Notes under the pieces: model-generated | Told to the model about the DNA's origin: nothing | Seen by the model: only the letters and a program-made list of their open reading frames with translations | The model's database searches: none | Shown: piece by piece, positions 37,712-49,286 of the stretch | How the letters are laid out: each line of letters opens with the position of its first letter | How positions within the stretch are numbered: position 1 is the stretch's first letter | From: Tetrahymena elliotti 4EA | Lineage: Eukaryota > Ciliophora > Oligohymenophorea > Hymenostomatida > Tetrahymenidae | Direction of reading: 5' to 3' | Length of the DNA: 64,000 bases | Assembly: GCA_000231825.2 (NCBI GenBank) | Contig: JH720297.1 | Span: forward strand, 1,893,386-1,957,385 | Translations under genes and position numbers: made by a program

Positions 37712-39346
37712 TCATTCATCATTGTTTTCATAATTATTAACAACATGGCTATTTTTTTAGTTAACTTATTAGTCATCCAATTCTAATAGAGAGTCTTTGT
37801 AATATTTAATTTCTGTAATTTCGTCTCTTAAAGGCATATTTTATGTTTCAGGTAAATAGAATCCAAAGATAATTCCAAGGCTTCCTATGATGCCAAATGA
37901 GACAAGAGGAGATATTCCTATATCTTTGCTCCAGCTAACAGCAAATGAAGAGAGAATACTTCCTGAAATTCCCGTTCCTCTGATAAAACCTAAGCCTAAG
38001 CTTCTTACAGATGTTGGGTACAATTCAGGGAAATATGTACTTATAACTACAAAATATGAATTTATGGAAATTCTTGAAAAAAAGTAAAGAATAATCTGTA
38101 CATATTTTTAATAGCAACTGCTATCCACACAAGCATCTGGAATAGGAAAAGCTATAAAAAGAAAACAAAATATACTACTCAATATCTAAAAAAATAAAGC
38201 AGAAGGCTTTCTTTTTACCTTATTTAAAACTTTACCTAAGAATAAAAATCCTATTAGCTCAGCAGATAATCCAATAGTTGCATTAATATAAATACTAAAG
38301 CCAAAATCAGAAACAGAAAATTAAGTACCATAGTTAACAAATATCATTAAGAATTTTTAAATTGAGCATGCAATAGTAACCCATCTAGTAGATTTATATT
38401 TTAAAAGAGTAAGATAAGTATAATCTTCTTTCTTTTTCACTAATGAATACTTGTGAAAATCTATTTGTTCTTGATTTAATTTCAACTCTACTTACTATTT
38501 GTTTTTGGAATTCCTAGCTGCGATTTGATTCAAGCAGTTAACTAACTTTTGTTTGTCCTTATTGAGATAAAATCTTGGGCTTTCAATTATGTAAAACATT
38601 GTAAATTGTAATAATACCATTGGGATAAAAAAACAATATCTAGTCAATATTTTCCAATCATTATTAAAAAGATATCCAAATAAATTTAGATAAGCCTCAG
38701 AAATAGTAAAACCTAAGATTAGGAATCCTGTAGCTACCTTTCTAAATTATCCAACAGATTATTCACTAAGGATAATAAAAGCTAATGTAGTTGCAGGATA
38801 AATTCCAAATCCTGCAAAAAACTATCCAGCAAAAATCATAGATACATTTTAAGAGAAAGCTAGAATTCCTCCTCCCAGACAGCTAAATGCCCAGGACAAA
38901 ATCATAGGTAATCTTCTTCCTTTTAAATCGCTCAAATAACTAAAGATAAAAGTGCCAAAAAATGATCCAATAAAAATAAAGCTTAAGCTTAAATCTTTTA
39001 AATACTGTCTATCACAATATAACTCAAACTAAAGGGTTAAAGTGTTGTTGCTATCATCTGAAATTGTATAGTTGCCTTATTTGCAGGCATCTTCTGATGA
39101 ACATTTGCTGCCATCTTAGCATATGAAAATAGGATCTTCAAAATAGTAAGGACCACCAACAAATATAAAAGATGCAATAGTACCTTAAATAAGTAATATA
39201 ATAAACAAAGTCAATTAATATTTTCCCTTTGGGTTCACGTATTCTAAACATTAGTCCATATCTAAATTCTCATCTAAACTTTTTTTATCATATTCTGAAA
39301 TGCCATTATAGTCATTTTTCTCCTCAGCTTTATTAGTTTCACTCAT
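37712..39346 (-). CDS. MFS transporter, SLC22/organic-cation-transporter-like
   Basis: A single-exon frame of 544 residues from ATG 39346 to TGA 37712. After an acidic N-terminus, TM1 lies near residues 43-66, followed by a Cys-rich extracellular loop (CQDGSKCSSEDACKQ, then LYCDRQYLKDLS), the hallmark of SLC22-type carriers. The MFS loop 2-3 motif is SDLKGRRLP (~165). The central cytoplasmic loop carries NCLNQIAARNSKNKQ. The C-terminal half has the family motif PELYPTSVRSLGLGFIRGTG, and the tail is acidic and soluble (LLELDDQQVN to NNDE). About twelve hydrophobic segments fit the fold. Such carriers move organic ions, nucleosides, sugars or phosphate across the plasma membrane or organelles; the substrate cannot be told from sequence. 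A GTAAAG at the LFLGKV point is not needed as a donor because the frame reads through. Confidence 0.92.
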
Positions 39347-40569
39347 TATTTTTTTGTCTTGTATTTTTAATCTGATTAATTAAAAATAACCACAAAATTA
39401 AAAAATAAATCTTTGGTTATGATTATCAAGATTAATTAATAAAAGAATATCCATTACACCTATTATACTTATATTAAATAGATAGATCTTTTGAACTATT
39501 TATAAATTTTCATTAGCAAACCACAATTTTATGAAATTTATAATAAATTTTCCTTTTTACTATCCTAATTTTTGAATTATTTTCTACCTGAATTATTTTT
39601 AAAAAATGAGCAACTTTTAAGATTTTTAAAAATCCGAACTAAAAAGTTTAATAAATAAAAACTAGATTTATTGAATACAAATATTATTATTAAGAAAAAT
39701 ACTATAAAATCGATTAATAATGGTAAAGTAAAAAGGAGACCATTAATAGATTGTTTTTTTGATATTTTTTATTAATTATTGTAAAATCAAAAGTATAAAA
39801 AAGAAGGAAATCATAGGATTTAAAGTATATTCAAAATAAAGAAGCTAAAGTTAGAAATGAGAAAAATAAAAAGTAATAATTATTATAAAAAATAGGAATC
39901 AAAAAAATTGAAATAAGCAAGAAATTTCTTATTTTTTAAAAAAGTATTTTTTGTGATGAATGATAATTACAAAAATTAAGTAAATATTAATTAAATTTTG
40001 ATAATCTTTTATTACTTACAAAAATTGAATTTAAAATAATTATTATAAAATCATCTAAAACAATATTTTTCTTTTTTGATCATACAAGAATTTTAATTTT
40101 AATTAGCATAATTTTGCTTGTAATAAATGAAAATTTGAGACTCCTATTTTTTATATTTCATCTTTGATATCAATTTTAAATTTAAATTTAAATATTTTAC
40201 TTTATTGTTATTAATCATTTTAGAATATTTAAAATAAGATACTAAAAATTATTTTTTAAATTTTAGATATTTAATCATTTAGTTACACTAAAATATTTAA
40301 AATTTTAATTCAAAAATTAATTAAAAATCTGATATCAATAACATACATTAATAATAGATTTTTACTCTTTTTCTATTAAGTTAGTAAATTCAAATTTTTT
40401 CCTTTCAAGAAGAAATTCATTTTCCGATTTTTAAAAAAAATTATAGTTAATACTGTTACTTTAAGAGTTAAATAAAAAAGCACACTAAAAAGAAAAAAAG
40501 TATAAAAAATACAGATTTGTTAAGTTTTACAAATTAAAATTAATATCTTCTTAAAATTACAAATTATTT
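39347..40569. other. AT-rich intergenic region
   Basis: This is the 5' flank of the transporter gene and sequence before the DUF4419 duplication. No frame, RNA or repeat was supported. Confidence 0.5.
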
Positions 40570-42440
40570 TTAGTAAAATACAATATCTTTTTTATGTTTT
40601 ACAAACATTTTTTTGTAATGGTGAATAATTCAGAGATAAATAAATTTTACTTAAATATAATTTAGAATAGAATCATAATTAAAATTGAATTAAATCAAAA
40701 TAAATTTTATTAGTTGTTAGAATAGAAAAAATTAGATTATTTCTAAAAATTGAATTAAAGTGTTGAGGATGTGAAAAAACAAATATTTTAAATATAATCT
40801 AATAAATATTATTTTAATGGTAATTTTTGAAAACAAAGATTTTTTTCTTTTCATGTAGATTTTCAGAGTTTCGATGAGTGTGTATAATTAATTATTTATT
40901 ATAAAAAAATAAAAGAAAGATATTAATATTTCTGATAACAAATCAGAAAATTTATTTTTTTTTTGATCATTTTAAAAATCTAAATAGTTGATCAAAAATA
41001 ATCTAAATAACCTTTTATAATAAATAAATAAATTACTTTCATTTTTAACACCATACTTTAAAACCATATTAAGTATTCCAAATGGGTAATTGTTTGAAAG
41101 TAGATTAAGCCTCAAAACAAAAAATTTACACTCTAAAGATACAATAAACTCCACAAAAGGTTTTCATACTAAAGGTACAGCAAAATCCTTTAGAAGATAA
41201 ACGTTTAAGATGCAAAAAATAATTTACTTAAATAAGATAGTAAATTGTTTTCAATAACAAAAAACAGCTTTTTCGATTCCTTTTATACTACCTATATCTT
41301 ACATGGTGATGTCACGTTTTCAGCAAATGATTTTTGGATCACTGTATGCCATAGATTTGGAAAAGAAATAAATTGTGATCCAGAGAAATATAGAAATCTG
41401 TTTGTCTCTCATGAAGGGAAAGAAGAATTGATTATTTATCTAGATGGTTAATCTTAAGACTGGTAAAATTTTCCTTGCTAGCAAAGTAGATGGGATATTG
41501 CTATGGAAATGCTTGGAAATGAAATATCTAAACGCATGAAGGGAGATGTTGCTTAACTAGTTAAAAATGACTTTTCTTCTACTAAATGAATAGAATAAGC
41601 TGCTTCTAATATATGCTTAATGTCTTAAATGAAAAGTTATTTTAATTATAATCAGAGGATGGTCTGTAGTTGTGGAATCTAAAATGTCCATTTTGTAGGT
41701 GGAGTAGAAGACTTTTGAGCATTTATCTACTAAGATATACAGTTTGAAATAAAATTATAAATTAAATAACTATTTTGCTAAATATTTGTAGAATATTTTA
41801 AATATTGTTAACACTTTTATAAACTAAATGAAAAACCCTTCTCATCCAGATATTTCAAAGTTTTGGAACAGTATTTTTGAGGAAAACTAAGTTCCAAAAC
41901 GTGGAATTTGTGGAATAATAATAGTAGAATAACCAGCATCTAAAGGTTGTTTTAAACACTTCTTCAACTTAAATGAAATATTAAAAGAGGAAGTACCATA
42001 GTTTTGTTCAGAAACTCCTGTAACAGCTATTGATGAAATTAGAAATAAAACTTACAAGCTTTAATTTATCACTAAAATCGAAGGCATAGAAGAAGTAGAG
42101 ACTAATGTCTTCAGTCCAAATATCAATATAAGCATTTAAGATGCTGAAAAATAACCCAAATAAAACAAATATAGTTGAAGATAATATTTAATGCAAAATT
42201 ATTTCTCTTATTTATTTTATCTTAATGTCTGTTTGCTCTTCTTAATAATTTTTAAAATGAATTTAAAATATTTTAGAAAATCAGAAAAATAAATCCATCC
42301 ATATAACAAGTAAAACCAAAATCATTTGTAAAATTATTTAAATTTCTTTGTATTATTTATTTTTTTAAAATCTATTTTTAGATTTTTTGTCATGAAATTG
42401 CATAATTTGGAGGGTATCATATTGGAAACTTAATTAGATT
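40570..42440 (+). repeat. tandem duplication unit 1 (dead DUF4419 copy)
   Basis: This ~1.9 kb segment is homologous to 42545-44378 along its whole length, including AT-rich upstream DNA (matching TTTTTTGATCATTTTAAAAA near 40955 and 42935) and downstream DNA (matching GATTTTTTGTCAT near 42380 and 44320). The gene starts are 1,979 bases apart. Confidence 0.85.
41082..42178 (+). pseudogene. DUF4419 protein, pseudogene copy
   Basis: This aligns throughout with the intact copy at 43061. The conserved block around ITKNSFFDSFYTTYILHGD, FVSHEGKEEL and QSRWDIAMEMLGNE is readable, but the gene is broken in three places. About 50 bases are missing near 41200, which shifts the frame. A TGG (Trp) codon has become TGA at 41587. 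An extra T near 41713 shifts the frame and creates a TGA at 41716. Because TGA is the only stop in this code, these are real interruptions. The end would have been TGA 42176. The opening MGNC gives a possible myristoyl glycine that the intact copy lacks. Function was lost after duplication, although a short truncated product is conceivable. Confidence 0.85.
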
Positions 42441-42544
42441 GAAAATAAAATTAATTTTATATGCGAAAAATGAAATTCAAGTAAAAGTTTTGATGATTAA
42501 GAAATGATCCCTAACAAAAGCAATAAGATTATTTTTAGATAAAT

Positions 42545-44378
42545 AAAATGCAATAACTTTTTATGTTTGACAAAAATGTTTTTGTAATAGTGAAAATTCA
42601 TAGATAAACAAATTTTAGTAAAATAGAATTTATCAGACAGAATAGGCATAATTTGAATTGAATTAAATCAAAATAAATTTTATGAATTATTAAAATAGAA
42701 AAAATAGATTATTTCTAAATATTGAATTGAAATGTTGAGAATGTCAAAGAAACAATTATTTTAAAAATATTTTGAATAGATATTAATTCCTATTTTTGAA
42801 TACAAAAATCTTTTTCCTTTCTTATAGACACCAGTCTTAAATTTTAGATGAGTGTCTACAATTATTTATAACAAAGCAATAAAAGAAAAATATTAATATT
42901 TCTGATAAAAAATATAGAAAAGCAATTTGTTTTTTTTTTGATCATTTTAAAAATACAAATAATTGATCAAAATTAATCTGAATAATCTTTTATAATAAAT
43001 AAATCAATTAATTACATTCATTTTTAGCACCACACTTTAAAATCATATTAAGTATTCTAAATGGATAATTTATAGTAAGGAGATTAAGCCTCAAAACAAA
43101 AAGTTTTCACTTTAAAGGTACAACAAACTCCTTTATAAGATAAATTTTTAAGAAATATGACTGTGAGTTCATATTTGAGTTCAACTTTATCACCTACTTA
43201 CTTCACCTAAAATAATTTACTCAAGCAAGATAGTAAATTGTTTTCAATTACAAAAAACAGCTTCTTCGATGCCTTTTATGCTGCCTATATCTTACATGGC
43301 GATGTTATGTTTTCAGCTAATGATATTTGGCTAACTGTATGCCATAAATTTGGAAAAGAAATAAATGACAATCCAGAGAAATGTAGAGATCTTTTTGTTT
43401 CTCATTAAGGAAAAAAAGAATTGAAGATTTATGTAGATGGTACATCCTAAGACTGGGAGAATTTTCCTTGCTAGCAAAATAGATGGGATATTGCTATGGA
43501 AATGTTTGGAAATGAAATATCTAAACACACTAAGGGAGATATTACTTAACTAGTTAAAAATGACTTTTCTTCTACCAACTGGATAGAATTAGCTGCTTCA
43601 AATATATGTTTAATGTCTTAAATGCAAAATTATTTTGATTATAAGATGATGGTCTGTGGTTGTGGAATCTAAAATGTTCATTTTGTAGGTGGAGTAGAAG
43701 ACTTTGAACATTTATTTACTAAGATATCCAGTTTGAAATAAAATTACTAATTAAATAACTCTTTTGCTAATTATTTGTAGAATATTTAGAAAATAGTTAA
43801 TACTTTTATACACTAAATGAAAAACCCCAATCATCCAGATATTCCAAAGTTTTGGAATAGCATTTTTGAAGAAACCAAGGTTCCAAAACGTGGAGGTTCT
43901 GGAATGATAATAGGAGAATAAGTAGCATTTAAAGGCTGGTTTAAAAACTTCTTCAACTTAGATGAAATATTAAAAGAGAAAGTGCCTTAATTTTGTTCAA
44001 AAGCTCCTGTAACAGCTGTTGATGAAATTAGAAATAAAACTTACAAGCTTTAATTCATCACTAAAATGGAAGGTATAGAAGAAGTAGAGCCTAACATTTT
44101 CCGTCCAAATATCATTATTTGTGTTTAAGATGCTGAAAAAGAACAATAATAAAACAAATATTTTTGAAAATAATAAACTTTAGTACAAAATTATTCCTTT
44201 TATCTATTTCAAATTAAAGTTTGTTTGCAATTAATCACTTTTAATAATTTTAAAATAAAAATAATTTAAAAAGTTTTTTAATTACTCATATTATTTTCTT
44301 TTTTAAAAATATTTTTTAAGATTTTTTGTCATTAAGTAACAAATATAGGAGGGTATCTTTTAGGAAATTTAATTAGAT
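42545..44378 (+). repeat. tandem duplication unit 2 (intact DUF4419 copy)
   Basis: This is the second unit of the duplication described at 40570. Coding identity to unit 1 is high, while the flanks have diverged more and carry small indels. Confidence 0.85.
43061..44167 (+). CDS. DUF4419-domain protein
   Basis: An intact single-exon frame of 368 residues runs from ATG 43061 to TGA 44165. Family-type blocks are ITKNSFFDAFYAAYILHGDV with SANDIWLTVCHKFGKEI (the usual 'pocket then W-T' start of DUF4419), FVSHQGKKELKIYVDG (the conserved SHEGK-like motif), DWENFPCQ, VKNDFSSTNWIELAASN and CGCGIQNVHFVGGVEDFEHL. DUF4419 proteins occur widely in fungi, protists and bacteria, have no established biochemical role and are cytosolic by appearance: no signal peptide or TM segment is visible here. 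The length is near the family norm. The intact reading frame next to a degenerating twin implies selection on this copy. Confidence 0.88.
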
Positions 44379-44630
44379 TTTATATAAAATTAACTATATT
44401 TAAAGTACTAACAAAACTAAACAAAAAATAAATTAGTTGTTTTGATAATCCTTGATCATATTATATATTTGCTTATAATTAAATGCAAATGAGATTCCTT
44501 CTGTTAAAAATCAGCATATTATTAGAATTATTTTTGGAAAATATAAAATATTTTGTACAAAGAAATAGTTTTTGAAAAATGTAAACAAATTTAAAGTTAA
44601 GCTAATTATTATTATGGACAAATTAATATT
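44379..44630. other. intergenic, AT-rich
   Basis: Short spacer between the DUF4419 duplication and the convergent coiled-coil gene. Nothing was identified. Confidence 0.5.
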
Positions 44631-46748
44631 TCAAAATTTATTATTGGTTAGATAGTTATTATTATTAATATTCTTTTGATAAGGACTAGTAGCTTCAAGT
44701 TTATTATTAGTTACAAATGATTTTGATCTAGTTTATTTTTACTAACTTTGGATTGTCCTTCTTTGTCTTAAGTATAGATCATCTCTATTTAACATTATTT
44801 CACCAAAGTGATTGAATTTATTTCTATTATTTTTTGCAGCATGGATGTCAGCTTCAGTTTAAATTAAAAATCCATTGTTATTTGTGTTGTCTAAACTTAT
44901 TTTCTTTTAGTTTTTAGACTAGTACATTGATAAATCAAGTTTATATTATGATATTTTTTAGGACATTGTGTGTTTCTCTCTTTTCGGGGATTTACTAAGT
45001 AATTCTCTATTACTGGGCAGGGAGGCTTTTACTGAATTGTTCTTTTCTGGACTTGAACTTAATTTATCGTTTGAATTATCAAATACGTCATTAGATTCGT
45101 TATTTCCATTAATGTTAATTTTACTGGGGCTCTTTGATTTATTTCTGGTACTTCTTTATTAATCAATTTATTCTTTCACTTCAAAAGTTTAAATATTAAC
45201 ATCTTAATCTACTTATATTTCTTTATTTTGAATTGAGCTGCTGTCTTTATTTGAAGTGGAATCATGCTCATAAATTGCAGAATAATTAAAATTTTATTTC
45301 TTATTTAATGTTTTTGAGTTTACACTTTTGTATATATTAATGTAACGAGTATTTGTTAGAGTCGTATTTTTATTTGCACTACTTCCATCCTCATTTTTAT
45401 AAGTATTTTTTTAGTTTCTAGGCTAAATACTGCTGTATTAATTCCCATTATTTTAAAATGTCTGCATATAAAAATTTTTATTGAATGAAGTTTTATTCAT
45501 AACATCTATATGATCTTATTGAAGAATTTAAAGAGGATTCACTTTGTTTTATGAATGCTATCTATATCTGGTTATTTGCATGTTTTTTTTGATTGGAGAA
45601 ATAGAGTTTTATGAGGTTTACATTCCAGAAAAATTTCCAACACTTGTATTCAATAACGAATTATTATTGTTTTGAGCTATTTGTAATTCAAATTAATTAG
45701 AGTCATAAATATTTTTCTATGCCAAACTAACAAAGATAGGATATTTTGACTCAATTTCTTCTGGTTTTAATTCTTATGCTTCATCTATTTAGTGAAACAA
45801 CTTATCACATTGAATTTTTGTATGCTTATATTAATCTAAAAGCTACTTTTCTATTTCTTCAAGATTTTTAATCTATTTCTCTTTTTGCTCTTTTATCAAT
45901 TATTCTTGAAATATTTTATTATTATAATTCTCTTTGAATTGCTTATATTTTTCTTCATGATAAGACTATAATTTTATTTATGCTTGATACTAACTCTCTT
46001 TCACTTTATCATGCTTAGATCTCTTAAATTAATGAATTGTATTTTAAAAGTAATCCCTCATTTAATCAAGCTCTCTTGATTAATATTTTATTTCCTCTGC
46101 ATTCTTTTTTCTCCCCTATATAAGTTGCTCTTAATTCCGTGATAATTTCTATCTATTCAAGTCCTTTGACATTTCATTTCTGCTTAACATCCCTTCAATT
46201 TCCTTTTACTTTTTATATCTAATTGCTTCTTTCTAATCAGACATTCAGTTTTTATAAAAACATAAAATATTAAATAATTGCCATTTATCTCAAATAAATA
46301 AAATAATTATTTTTACCATTTTGCATTGTATTTAATACCTTTTCTTATTTTCATATAAGTTTATAGCCTTATCATATAAATCATTTGTCTTTTTCCAAAC
46401 ACTCATTTATTAATTTTATATAAATTATATTCTATTTGCTATTGATTACAATTCCTAATCATTTAACTTATTTTGTAATCTGTATTACTCCAATAATGAA
46501 CTTAAATCTGAACCAGGTTCTGTATTTGTAACATAACTACTCCCAAAAATTTATGATATATCTCTATTAAAAGAAGAATCCCTTTTATTATCTTAATCAA
46601 CTTATTTCTAATTTTAATTGCTACTTGTTGTGCTGTTTATCTATCCTTTTTAAAATGGCTTAGTCGAATTACTCCTAAGTGGAGGCAGTTTTTTCTTAGG
46701 AATTTCAGTTTAGAGCCTAGAGATATCTGTTATGTTTTCCTAGCTCAT
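44631..46748 (-). CDS. coiled-coil protein with low-complexity C-terminal half
   Basis: Two exons (46748-46317 and 46232-44631) join in phase to 677 residues ending in TGA. Residues 1-110 are disordered and Ser/Thr/Asn-rich. Residues ~115-345 are strongly charged heptad-like sequence (AINLYENKKR, KQKEIEGMLSRNEM, EEKYKQFKENYNNKIFQEQL, KQIKNLEEIEKQLLDQ), a long coiled coil. A conserved-looking segment, EELESKYPIF in style (here EEIESKYPIFVSLAQK), ends it. Residues 380-677 are Asn/Ser/Lys-rich and unstructured, with basic patches such as SPKREKH. Such proteins are typical of ciliate cytoskeleton, basal-body or cortical structures, but no specific family is recognised. Confidence 0.85.
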
Positions 46749-48249
46749 AAAAAGGCTTTTTAAAATAAATATCTTGCTTTGTATTTATCTGCAATTCTAT
46801 TTATTCTAACTAATATTGGTAAAATAAACCAACAAACAAAATTTAATTAATGATCAATATTTTATTATTAATTAAATATTATTAAATTTTACTATGAATT
46901 TTTTATTTACATACTTATCTATTAATATTTTGATTATTCATCTTATTCTTCTCTTAAATCAAATAATGTACATACATAGTGATTCTCTCTTTCTGTTTAT
47001 GTGATATGTTTCTTTAACCTAACTAGAGTACTTTAAATATAAGTTATTAATATAATTTTATCTCCAAACATTTAAATACTTTATATTAAATTTGCTAATT
47101 TACAATCATAAACCTTTTAGACAATATATTACTCTCAATTTAAAAGACATTAAATTAATTTTATAAATTTAGATAAAGATTAACTATATCTATTTATCTA
47201 TCTTTAAATGAAAGATTATTTTAATTATGTTCTATTTCTTAAAATAAATTTTTATAGGATAGAAGAAGAGTATCCATGTTCTTAATAAATATTTATTCTT
47301 GAATCTTAAAAATCAGATTTCGATAAATTTTATGGATTTTCCTGACTTTTTTAATATTATTTATCGGTAATAATTAATTTTGTCAACTCTTAGTGTATGT
47401 ACACTTTATCCCTAAATCATGATAGATACACCATATACCCTAATTTAGTTTATGTACACCTATCTATTATTCGATTTATTTCTAATTGGATGATTTTGAA
47501 GTGAAATTTAATCCTAGAAAGAATTTAATAATGAGATCAAAATATATTATGAATATTTGTGATACTATTGAATTTAATAGTTAATAATTCGTAAATCTAA
47601 AAAAAAATTTTTTAAGAAAATTTAATCAGAAAAGCAAAAAACTTTGAAACTTCATTTTTCAAAATATTTTTTTAATTTAAATGATTATTTTTGTTTTTAG
47701 TAAATCTTACTTTTGGTGTAAATTGAAACACTCTTAAACAAAATTTTACTTTTTGGATTAATATTATTAAAGAATATGAAATTAAATTTTTAAATAAAAA
47801 TTTCTTATTTATTATTTAAATTTCTTATTTGATTATCAAAAACATTTAATTGGCTATTATTATCTAAATTTTAACTGATAATTAGATAAATTCAGTTTAT
47901 TTTTATATTTTATAAAGTCTTGTTTGAAAAATTTAATCTAATTTTTCATATTATTTAATTGTCGATTTAATATTTTAACAACTATAAAAAAAATAAATGC
48001 TGATAGAAGAAAAAAAATATTTTTTCAATCTAACTAACAAACTTCGATTTATAAATATATTTCAATTTTTATCAATTAAAAGTTACTAAGCTCTAATTTA
48101 ATTTCTAACTTAAATCTTCATATTGATCTTAAGTAAAATTATTTATTTTTCTTTAAAACAATCTAATATCTAAACATAGATTTTTAACCTCAAGTAAATA
48201 GTGTTTCAATACTAATCATTAAATATTTCTTTTTTCTAATTTTTAAAAG
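46749..48249. other. AT-rich intergenic region
   Basis: This contains the 5' flank of the coiled-coil gene. A short direct repeat with TATGTACAC lies near 47395-47460. No gene frame was supported. Confidence 0.45.
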
Positions 48250-48333
48250 TTAGAAAAAGATTGGAGAAGTGGGCACATAAAAATTAGGATTTGAGTTAGC
48301 AAAATGCTCTAATCTCTAAACTTTAACTCTATC
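48250..48333 (+). pseudogene. isolated LRR exon remnant 1
   Basis: This encodes KKIGEVGTQKLGFELAKC then SNLQTLTLS, one leucine-rich repeat of the same general class as the 26-30 kb array but of a different subfamily (GTQ.LG.ELAKC.NLQ). It starts after AAAAG in the same phase as the array exons. No proper GT donor directly follows (CTTAATG), and no neighbouring exon extends the frame. Confidence 0.7.
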
Positions 48334-48564
48334 CTTAATGTAAGAATAGTGTTTCTATAATAATTATGCATATTTGAATGAATAAAGAAGTCTTTAATTT
48401 ATGAGGGATTGACTCATTAATCTGGGTTAGCTTACTTGATATTTGTTTGTCTAACTCATTCATTACTTTTTATTTGTTTGTTTTATATTTAATTAAAATT
48501 TAATGCCTTTCTTGTATTTTTAAGTATATTTTTATTCAATATTTAATTTTATTATTTTTAAAAG

Positions 48565-48649
48565 AGACAATAATATTGGTGAAATGGGTACATAAATATT
48601 GGGATCTGAGTTAGCAAAATGTTTTAATCTCTAAATTTTGAGTCTTAAC
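48565..48649 (+). pseudogene. isolated LRR exon remnant 2
   Basis: This encodes DNNIGEMGTQILGSELAK then CFNLQILSLNL and runs into TGA with no donor. It lies about 315 bases after remnant 1, which is similar to the exon spacing in the big array, so the two are probably survivors of another LRR gene. Confidence 0.7.
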
Positions 48650-49286
48650 CTTTGATTTCATAACTAAAAATTATTAATCTTTTTCTTAAAAAATTTACCA
48701 CATTGAACTGCTTTAATTTTTTTCGTGTCACTCTATGTGATTAGAAAACAGAATAACAAATGAGTAAACCTTTCATACTACAAAAATTTTAATAGATACT
48801 CGTGATTAATATTAACTAATGTAAAAAAATGTTTATCATCAAATCTATTCTTTGGTAATTTATTTGTGGCATTCAAAAAGTTAGAAATATTATTTGTGAA
48901 CCAATTCCTTTAAAAAATGTTTGTTCTGATTCTGAAAGAACTGTTAGTGTTTTATCAACATATCTAAAAAATCAATAAAGCACACCAAATTATAAATAAA
49001 ATAAGAAACAACTAATCTAAAGAAAAATAATAAAAAATAAAAATGTAATAATCACAATATAAAAGCATAAGGTGATAAATAATGATTAAGAGTAAAATAT
49101 TTTAAAATTATTAATTTAATTTACTAGCGTATCTCTAAACCTCTTAAAAACCAGCTACTGAGTTTGAATCAAGGTAATAGATAAATTTTTAAATTAACAA
49201 TGTTGACTATTAAATTCAAAAAGATATTTTACATTTTAAAATTATTTTATGAAAAGTTTATTTTTTTTTTTGATTAGGTTTTATCT
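48650..49286. other. intergenic, 3' flank of NACHT-WD40 gene
   Basis: AT-rich sequence with no further recognisable LRR unit or gene. Confidence 0.45.

Noticed and set aside
37887..38087. Plus-strand 66-residue ORF
   Set aside because: Antisense shadow of the MFS transporter's conserved PELYPTSVRS region.
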